A DNA stretch of 9,985 bases, from the NCBI GenBank assembly GCA_002432555.1, contig DJFO01000039.1, forward strand, positions 3,106-13,090, written 5' to 3'. Each line of letters starts with the position of its first letter. Position 1 is the stretch's first letter. Of the stretch, positions 1-9,500 are shown one piece after another. The notes under the pieces are model-generated. The model made no database searches and was not told where the DNA came from. It was given only the letters and a program-made list of their open reading frames with translations. The DNA comes from Marinagarivorans sp. UBA5870. Lineage in GTDB: Bacteria; Pseudomonadota; Gammaproteobacteria; Pseudomonadales; Cellvibrionaceae. Position numbers and translations under genes: made by a program.

Positions 1-507
1 GGTGGCCGCGCGAATTCCCTGACGGCGCCGAACGTCAACGCCCAGGCGGCTCTGGTGAAAGCCGCTTACCGTAAGGCGGGTGTCGACCCGCGCACGATCA
101 CCTACATAGAAGCGCACGGTACGGGCACCGAGCTCGGCGACCCGATCGAAATCAACGCTTTGAAAAATGCCTTTGTCGAACTGAACGCAGCACCGAGTGA
201 AGGGGAGGCTGCGCGCTGTGGCCTCGGCTCGGTGAAATCCAATATAGGCCATCTGGAGTTGGCGGCGGGAATCGCCGGGGTGTTCAAAGTGGTGCTGCAA
301 ATGCAGCATAAAACGCTAGTGAAAACCCTCCATGTCGATAAGTTGAACCCGCATATTAGATTGGCGGAATCGCCATTTTTTATCGTGCGGGAGACGCAGC
401 CTTGGCATCCCGCAAAGTCTGCGTCGGGCACATCCTATCCGCGCCGAGCCGGCGTCAGTTCATTCGGCTTCGGCGGCGTCAATGCTCACGTAATTATGGA
501 AGAATAC
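1..507 (+). other. Ketosynthase domain KS1, C-terminal part (about residues 1-169)
   Basis: Condensing (beta-ketoacyl synthase) domain cut by the window start, so its active-site Cys lies upstream and cannot be checked. The opening GGRANSLTAPN is the loop typical of trans-AT KSs. The EAHGTGT box is intact at residues 37-43 with catalytic His39, followed by GDPIE. The second catalytic His is His84 in NIGHLE, residues 81-86. The domain closes with the canonical SFGFGGVNAH box (154-163). By these motifs KS1 could decarboxylate and condense a malonyl unit, unlike KS2. It belongs to the module that ends at ACP1. That module has no KR, so whether KS1 elongates or only passes on a chain already reduced upstream remains open. 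Confidence 0.97.
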
Positions 508-3500
508 TGTCCCGCGGCACCAGCGGAGCCACCTGTCACAGGTAAACACGCGATAATCCTTTCGGCCAAGTCCACCGAGCAACTGCGCCAGCAGGCGGAA
601 AATCTGCGGCTGCATATTCTCACCCGCGCGCTCTCGGATACCGAACTTGCCGACGTGGCCTTTACGCTCCAGTTGGGCCGCGACCCCATGGAGGAAAGGG
701 TTGGTTTTATTGTCGACAACATGGCCGCGCTCACGGCTGCGCTCGGTGCTTTTGCCGAGGGTCAGGTGCCCCGCGATAGCTTTCGCGGCAGCGCCCAGGC
801 CCGGGGCGCTGTCGCAGGATTATTCAACCGGGATCAAACACTGAAGTCCGCGGTGGCGACTTGGCTCGAACAGCGTGACTATGCCAGCTTGCTCAGCCTG
901 TGGGTCCAAGGCATGGACGTGGACTGGCGCGCTGGGTATCGGGGAACGTCGGGTCACCCACGCCGCGTCAGCCTGCCTGTTTACCCCCTGGCAAAGCAGC
1001 GCTTTTGGGTCGCCGACCAAATCCACGCCGCGCGCAGCGGAAATCAATCGGTAACCCATGTAGAACGGTCAGACACCGGCTTGCGCAATTCTTTGGCGAC
1101 TGCCCTGTCACCGAGCTTGTTACGCCGCGCTGCCACTACGGAGCGAGAAACCGTCTTCCATGTCACTTTCAAGGGTGATGAATTTTTTCTGCGGGATCAC
1201 CAGATTTCGGGCGAGAGCCTGCTGCCGGGCGCCATGCAACTGGAACTGATTTACCGCGCAGCATCGGAAAGTTTTGCCCGCCCGGTCCAAATCCGCGACC
1301 TGGTTTGGATCAAGCCGATAAAAGGTGCAATAAAACCTGTTGAGCTCGCCGTGGTTATCAGCGGTAACAACGGCCAAACTGCCGACTGTGAAATCCGCGA
1401 TGCGGCGACGCAGACGCTCTACTGCAAAAGCCGAGTCGAAATTGCGCAATTCACTGCACCGGCTGCCATGGATCTCGCTCGGCTCCAGCGCCATCCGACA
1501 CTGGTTTCCATAGAGGCCGCACCGCTTTATGCCACTTATGCGCGTATGGGTCTTGCTTACGGAGCCGCGCATCGGAGTCTGACCCGGTTGGCCCATTTTC
1601 GCGATGAAGAGCGCGGACCCGGGGTGCTGGCGCAAATCGAATTGCCGGCCGAGGCCAAGACAGATTTCAGCTTCACTTTGAATCCGGCCATTTTAGACGG
1701 CGCACTCCAGGCGATCGCCGGCCTCATGCTCAATAAATCTTCTGAGCCAGTGCCCGCTGTCCCTTTTGCACTTGGTAGCTTGCGGGTCTACCAACCGCTC
1801 CCCGCCAAGGCTTGGGCGCTGCTGTATTTCGGCGCAGGCAGCCGATCGGACGACCCTGTGCAAAAGATTCATATCGATCTGATCGACGCTGCTGGCGCCC
1901 TCTGTGCCGAGCTGCGCGATTTTTCCACCCGCCGATTGTCCTCCGCCGGATCAAGGGCGCTGCTGGACGATCAGCCCGCCCAGAATGAGCTTGCGGACCT
2001 GCAGGACCTGGGATTCGCGCCCGTGGTGAAACTCGTCAAACAAATTCTTTGCAGCACCACAGGTCTTGATGAAAACGTGATTCGCCTCGATACCCCTTTC
2101 GAAAAATTCGGCATTGACTCGGTTACTCAGGTGAATTTCACTGCCGAGCTGGAAAAAATCGTCGGTCCTTTACCCAAAACATTGATGTTTGAATACAGCA
2201 CTGTGCGGGAATTGACGGATTACCTCATCCGCGAAAAGGGCGATGAACTGCGCCTGGCGAATGGAGTAAATATTCGCGCCCGGACGGAGGATCTCAAACC
2301 CGCAGCATCCCCCATGGGCGCAGCTGTGCCCGAAGGCAAAAGCTCACCATCCACTACAGGATTCAAAGCGGGCAATCGGCCGGCCTCAAGCGAGGATATT
2401 TCATTGAATTCGGACCGCTCCGCAGCTGGTGAACCGGAAGCGATCGCCATCATCGGGATAAGCGGCCGCTATCCGGGCGCCAGGGATCTGGCAGAGTTTT
2501 GGGAAAACCTCAACCAAGGCAAAAACTGTATCGCGCTGGCACCGGAAGGCCGGTGGCATTTTCCGTTGCAGTCCGACAATCCGGAGAGTGCGCGGCGATT
2601 TGGTGGATTTCTCGACGCGGTTGACTGTTTCGACCATCGTTTATTCGGTATAGACCCCACCTGGGTGACGCAGGGTTTAACCTACGAAACCCGCCTGTTT
2701 CTGGAAACTGTTTATCGCTTATTTGAAAATGCCCATTACGGGCGCGATGCGATCGGCGATATTCAGCAGCGACGAGGCGCGGGCATAGGTGTATTCGTTG
2801 CCTCCATGTACAGTCAAAGCGCCTGGCGGCAAGCTTCCCTTGAACAGGCTTCCATGGTGTCCAATCTGTCCGAGTGGCATATCGCCAATCGGACGTCGCA
2901 TTTTTTCGATTTGCAAGGTCCCAGCATCGCCATCAATACCGCCTGTTCCGGATCCTTGACCGCGGTGCATCTCGCTATGGAAGCCTTGCGTACGGGCAGT
3001 GCCTGCCTGGCGGTGGCCGGCGGAATCAATTTAAGTCTCAATGAATCCAAATACGCCGCCCTGGCGAGCGCGGACTTTCTCGACAGAGGCAACGCCAGCA
3101 AAAGTTTTGGGGTCGGCGAAGGTTATATTCCCGGCGAAGGGGTGGGGGCGGTCCTGCTAAAGCCACTGGGCGATGCGGAACGCGACGGGGATTTTATTTA
3201 TGCCGTGTTGCGCCATAGCGAAGTTAATCACGGCGGCGCCCGCCAAGCCTATAGCGCACCGGATCCGAAACAGCAGGCGCGGTTAATCCAGCGTGCGCTC
3301 CAGCGCAGCAAAATTGACCCGAACTCCATCAGCTACATAGAGTCGGCGGCAAACGGATCGCCGCTGGGTGACCCGATCGAAATCGTCGCGCTCAAAAGAG
3401 CGTTCACCGACGCGGGTATAACGCCCGCTTACCGCTGCGCCCTCGGGTCGGTCAAATCCAATATTGGCCACCTCGAGGCTGCCTCCGGGATATCGCAACT

Positions 3501-6500
3501 CACCAAGGTCGTGCTGCAACTTGCGGCGGGAAAAATCGTTCCCTCCATCAATGCCCGTCCGCGCAACCCCGCGATTCAGCTCGACCAAAGTCCGTTTTAT
3601 ATCCAGGAGGAAATTTCGGAGTGGCGCGCGGTGACCGATAGCGATGGGGCAGCTCTGCCTAGGCGCGCCATGATCAATTCTTTTGGAGCGGGTGGTGCAT
3701 GCGCCAACCTGCTCGTCGAAGAATATTTGGCTTCCGGGACCGTCGGCCGCGGAGGAATCCCGGCGGTGGGAGACGAACATTTGTGTCCATTTTCCGCGGC
3801 GACAGAGTGGTCCCTCTGGGAAAACCTGCGCAACGTCCGTCAGTTTCTCTCGCAGGGCTCCGATCTCGACCTCGTTGCCATCAGCCAGGCGCTGCTGCGG
3901 CGCAATTTTAATCTGCCGGTTCGAGTGTGTGTCCTGGCCGCGTCGATCGAGGACCTGCTGGACAAGCTGGATTTTATTCTGGCGCGCCGCTGCGGTGATC
4001 GGGCGCGGGGCCTGTTTTTCTCCGCGCCGACCCGGCCGGCTGATGTTGCCCTGATCGAGCGGCTGGAAGCGGGCGGCGAGGCGCTATTGATTTGTGCAAA
4101 GGCAGACATCGCGGAAGCTTGGGTTGGCGGAATGCATCTCAACTTTTTGCCGCTCGTCAAATCTTTCACCGCCCGCCAGCAGGTTCGGTTGCCGGATTAT
4201 GCTTTTGATCACGCGATCGATTTTTCCGCGCGAAGTCCGCAAGCTGCGTCGCCGCCAATGGCGGCGACAATCTTTCGTTGGGATGAGCCCCTGTTGCGCG
4301 ACCATCAGGTCAATGGCGAGCGGGTTTTGATAGGTGTCTGCCACGCGAGCTTGGCGATCAATAAATTCCTCGATACGCACGTCTCTGCCCCCGGCGCGCG
4401 TCTCAGCCGCCTGCTCTTCGTTGAGCCGGTGGTGGTCAAGCAGGGCGGGCAGGTGTTTATCGATATCGAATTGGATCCGCCAAGTCACGGCTTCAGCGCC
4501 CGCTTCACGAGTGGCGGAACCGATGGGAAAACCGGTGTGGCCGCCAAAGGAAAAATTCAGACCGACGAGCTGGATTGGGGAGGGAACATCGACCTGCACA
4601 AACTGCGTGACGGGTTGATCGAGTTCCCGGCAATCGATGCACTTTACGGCGCAAATCCTATCTTAACGCTGGGCGCCTATTTCAAGCCGCTCAGCAAACT
4701 CTACGTCAACACCACGGCGGCCCTGGGAGAAGTCAATCTGGGGGAGCAGGGCAGCTACCGGGTCCATCCCCTGGCTTTGAACACGGCTTTTCAGATGGTG
4801 GCTGCGATTCTCGCTACCGAAGGTTCCGCGCGCACCGACGATGGTTATTTGCCGTTTGGCATAGGTTCTGTACGCGCTTCCCGAATTATACAGCCCGCGC
4901 ATTTTTGGCTGCATGTGCGTTTAGTCAAAAGGACCAGCGACATTATCCTCTTTGATGCAGATATTTTCAGTGAGGATGGCGCCGTACTGGCCAAGGTGGA
5001 AGAGGGCGCTATCAAGCGGGTTCGCCAAGCTGCGGCATCGACAGCAGCGACCGAAAAATCCGTGCCTCAACAAAACGCGACGCGCATGAGCGCTCCTGTC
5101 GGACCGTCAGTGCCCAACGCGGCGCCCGCCAAAAAGCGGGCGGAACAATTTTTAATTGAGAAAGTTCGAGGTTTGCATGGCGATATGCAGCTGCGGCTGA
5201 ATGTGCGTGCCAACCTCATGGATCTGGGGCTTGATTCGGCACGGCTGCTTGCGATGACGGAGTCCGTCAGCGCGGAACTCGGGATCGAATTAAATCCCAC
5301 GGTGTTGTTTGAGTACCCGAACATCGAAGAATTGGCTGCCTATCTTTTGCAGGAATTTCCGCATGCGTTTGCCGAGCCGGCGGTTTCCGCAACGGTCGCC
5401 GCGGCCGAATCCGCCCTCGGCGACTCCGGAACGGCGCAGGCCGGGTCGCGCCTGGAAGCTGTCGTGCCTGCGCGCCAGCAGCAAACCGCCGCTGCGCTCC
5501 CGCACGGCGCAACGCAGGGTCAGCCCAGTGGTTACGCGGTTATCGGCATGAGCGGTCGCTTCAGCCATTCCGAGAATCTGGAGGCATTTTGGCAGAACCT
5601 CCTGGACCGGCGCGACCTGATGACCGAAATTCCAATGGATCACTGGGATTTTCGTCCATGGTATTCGCCGGAGCGAGGTGCCGAGAACAAAACCTATTGC
5701 AAATGGGGCAGTTTTATCTCGGACGTGGATAAGTTTGACGCGCGATTTTTTGGCATTTCGCCAATGGAGGCGAAGTGGATCGATCCGCAGCTGCGCCTGC
5801 TGTTTGAAAGCACCTACCACGCGGCGGAGAACGCGGGTGTCATCCGTCAATTGCGCGGCAGCCGCACCGGGGTTTTCATCGGCGCGTGTTTTCATGACTA
5901 TCTCGACAAAATGAATGAGCTCAAATTGTCGGTCAACCCCTACATGGGAATGGGTAATGTGCAGACCATTCTCGCCAATCGTTTGTCATTTTACTTCGAT
6001 CTGAATGGTCCCAGCGTCGCCTATGATACTGCCTGCTCTTCTTCACTGGTCGCTTTGCACGAGGCCTGCAAAGCCATCGACGAAGGCGAATGCGAAATGG
6101 CGATCGTGGGCGGAACCAATCTGCTCCTCGCCGCGGGACACTCCCTCTATTTTTCCAGCCTGAGCGCATTGTCCGGCACCGGACGGTGCCATACGTTCGA
6201 CGCGCGCGCCGACGGTTATGTACCCGGCGAATGCGTCGCAGCTATGGTCATTAAACCTTTGGCGAGGGCGTTGAAAGATCGCAATCGCATCGAAGCGGTG
6301 ATCAAAGGATCGGCGGCGCTGCATGGTGGTTACACGCCTTCGCTCACGGCCCCCAGTGTCAAAGGCGAAGAAAATGTCATAGTCAAAGCCTGGGAAAAAT
6401 CCGGGATCGATCCCGCGACACTGGGTTATATCGAAGCCCACGGCACGGGCACTCCGCTGGGGGATCCGATCGAAATCAGCAGTTTGAACAAAGCTTTCGC

Positions 6501-9500
6501 GCGCTATACCCCGGCAAAAGGTTTTTGCGCGATCGGCTCTGCGAAGGCGAGCATCGGCCATGCAGAAGGCGCCGCCGGCATTGCCGGGGTGCTCAAAGTC
6601 ATCAAACAGATCCAGCACCGGATCTTACCCGCGATGCCGGCATTCGAGCGGCTGAATCCCGCCATCAACCTCAGTCGTTCGGCACTCTATATCAATACGG
6701 AAGCCCAGCCATGGGTCGTCCCGGCCGGCGTTCCCCGGCGTGCCGGCGTCAATTCGTTCGGCTTCTCGGGCGTCTATGCCCATGCGGTCATCGAGGAATT
6801 TCTACCGGAGCAGTACCCGGAATATTTCTCTTCCGACGCGCCGCAAGTGTTTCCCATACTGACGTTGTCGGCGAAGAGTAGAACCCAATTGCGCAAAATT
6901 GCGCACAATCTGCTGGAATGGCTGGCCGCACAGCAACTGGACGTGCGGGACCTGCCCCGTTTGCTCTATACCCTGCAATGCGGCCGCGAAGGCATGGAAA
7001 CGCGCTTCGCGCGCCTTGTCACCTCGTTGGAGGATCTGCAGCAGAACTTGAATGATCTGGTGTATGAGGGGCAGTCCGCGTCCGCTGCAACCCAGGAGAG
7101 CAGTGCGACCGATCAATTCGCCACAGAGGAAGAGTCGCTGGATTATGTTGAGCGCTGCATCGCCGCGAAGGATTGGGCCACTCTTGCGACTGCCTGGTCT
7201 CAGGGTTTGCCAATTGACTGGCAGAGCCATTATCGGGGAGGCGCCGCCGCACTGATTCCGCTTGCCTTGCCTGAGTATCCATTTCTCAAGGAATCCCACT
7301 GGATTGAACCGCGGGAATCCATGGCAGGCATTGCGGCCGTCACCGATTCCCCGGTCGTCAATAATGCGCCGTCCCACCATTCGGAGACCGATAACAATGT
7401 GTACACCTGGGCACCGGTATGGGAGGAGGCGGAGCTGAAGTCCCCGTCCGCAAAGTGGAATGAGTTAGCGCGCCACGTGATATTGATAGGCGATTCCGCC
7501 GCAACTGCCTTCGCAGCTCTGCGTGCCCAGGCACCAAATCCCGCCTGGCAGTTTGTCGCACGGGGCGATGATCTCCGCGGGTTGACGCCGCTGATCGCAA
7601 AAGTTTTTTCCGCGACGAAGAGCATTTCCTCCGCCAGGGGAACGTCGTTGTTAATTCAATTGGCCGTGCTGAGCGATGCCGAGCCGTGCGACCAGACGAT
7701 TGCCCTCGGCGGGCTCTTGCGGACATTGAGCAAAGAAAACCCAGCGATTCAGACCCAATGGATTCAGTTAGATACCCGCAGCGATGCGCCGACGATTATT
7801 CGTCAACTCGAGCACCAAGCGACGCAGACAGACAATGAAATCATTTTGCGGGCGGGTAAACGGATTACCAGGCGCTGGGTGCCGATGGAGTTGCCGCCCG
7901 CGCGCGGCAAACTTTTCTGCGACCAAGGCGTATACCTGGTCACCGGCGGCCTCGGCGGAATCGCCGGCCAGTTGATCCAGCATGCCGGCAGGGAACAGGT
8001 TGAAGCCAGCCTGATTCTCACCGGCCGATCGGCACTGTCAGCGGTAACGCGTGATCGGCTGGAGGTATTGCGACAGCACTCGGGCAAGGTAAAGATTCAT
8101 TACGCAACGATGGACGTGGCAAACCCTGACGAGGTCGCCCACGTGCTTGCTTCCGTGCGCGAGCAATTCGGGGCGCTGCGGGGAATTTTTCACTGCGCCG
8201 GCATCACGCGGGATACTTTAATTCGCCACAAATCGATCGACGAGTTTCTCGATGTATTGCAGCCGAAGGTCGAGGGTACGCTGAATCTCGATCAAGCGAC
8301 CCGAGCGGACCCGCTGGATTATTTCATCTGTTTTTCGTCGATCGCTGCGGTCCTCGGCAACCCCGGTCAGGCGGATTACGCCACCGCCAATGCTTTTATG
8401 GACAGTTTCGTGGGACGCCGAAACCAATTGGTGCGTGCAGGGCAGGGCCGTGGCCGGGCGGTGGCTATTAATTGGCCTCTGTGGGAGGAAGGTGGAATGG
8501 GTGTCGGAGCTGGGACACTGGCGGCCATGAACCAGCTGGGAATGGACGAATTACCCTCGGCGTCTGCCCTGCGTCTATTAGCGTCGCTCCTGACCGCGGA
8601 AGTCGGATTGGAGCAATTGTTGGTGCTGTGCGGCGACCGGTCGCGATTGAGCAAGTTGCTCGATTCGCCCGGCACTCGAGAACCGGAAATCCGGCCGAAG
8701 AGAGACGCTCGTGAAAATCGTGAAAACGGCGAATTGTTGCGACGGGTTCAGCAAGAGCTTATCCAGCAGGCGGCGAGCATCCTGCAACTGTCACCGCGGG
8801 AGATCACCCTGGAGGCGAGCCTGACCGACTTTGGTTTTGAGTCCATCAGTTTATCGATGTTGGCGAAAAACATGGCCGCGCGTTACGCAATAACGATTCC
8901 GCCCACCGTCTTCTACGAACACTTTTCGCTGGGAAGTTTTGCAAAATACCTGGCCGATGAGTATGTCGGTGAGCTGTCAAACCAGCTGCTGACGGGTTCC
9001 GGCATACAGGCAGAACCCGCCGAATCGTCATTGTCTGTGAAAAAAATCGAGAGTACATCGGCGGCGATGGCCTTACCCCGCGGTGCCACGGATCCGGATG
9101 CTATAGCCGTCATTGCCATGGCCGGAAAATTTCCCGGGGCCGAGACTCTAGAGACCTTTTGGGACAACCTGTTCAATGGCCGAGATTGCATCACGGAAAT
9201 TCCGCACAGCCGCTGGGATAGTCAGACCTATTTTGATGCGGAGCGCGGCAAGCTCGACAAAACTTACTGCAAATGGGGTGGTTTTATCGACGGCATCGAT
9301 CAATTCGATTCGCTGTTCTTTAATATCGCACCTAATGCCGCCGCGCTGATGAATCCTAAAGAGGGACTCTTTATGCAGTGCGTGTGGTCGCTCTTTGAGG
9401 GCGCCGGACTCACTCGGGCGGAAATCGCCAAGCAGTATGACAATCAGGTGGGAATTTATGTGGGGGTGATGGGCCACCAGGGCGAGGACCCGGCGAGCGC

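Noticed and set aside
222..258. Near-identical DNA stretches at 222-258 and 3441-3477 (32 of 37 bases equal), considered as a direct repeat or recombination tract
   Set aside because: They encode the same conserved KS motif (LGSVKSNIGHLE) in KS1 and KS2. Identity does not extend clearly beyond the motif, so protein conservation and common ancestry explain it.
550..1017. Possible integrated acyltransferase after KS1 (also considered after KS2 and KS3)
   Set aside because: The gaps are only about 150-200 residues and hold no GHSxG or other AT motifs. Only the flanking/docking remnant is present.
1996..2235. ACP1 as a beta-branching (HMG-synthase cassette) carrier, which would explain the missing KR
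   Set aside because: The domain has no Trp, whereas beta-branch ACPs carry a conserved one, and it is a single ACP. An active-looking DH1 also fits poorly with beta-branching.
3683..4054. Plus-strand open frame of about 123 codons in another frame
   Set aside because: It overlaps the end of KS2 and LD2 in a shifted frame and its translation is Arg/Ser/Pro-rich and motif-free. The giant frame continues without a break through the region, so neither a frameshift nor a nested gene is needed.
4261..5025. DH2* as a pyran synthase
   Set aside because: Pyran formation needs a suitably placed hydroxyl and an enoyl acceptor, and such domains normally accompany an active DH in the same module. The exact Pro and Asp losses together with a KS0 partner fit the isomerase better. 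Not fully excluded.
5356..5532. Possible boundary between two PKS subunits in the low-complexity linker
   Set aside because: There is no stop codon, no start codon with a ribosome binding site, and no paired docking helices. The frame is continuous into KS3.
5290..5895. Long minus-strand open frame of about 201 codons
   Set aside because: It lies opposite the ACP2-KS3 coding region, which has perfect domain motifs on the plus strand. The antisense protein is Arg-rich with no recognisable motif, as expected for a shadow frame in GC-rich coding DNA. The same applies to minus-strand frames at 1120-1635, 4084-4599, 6043-6618 and 6802-7380.
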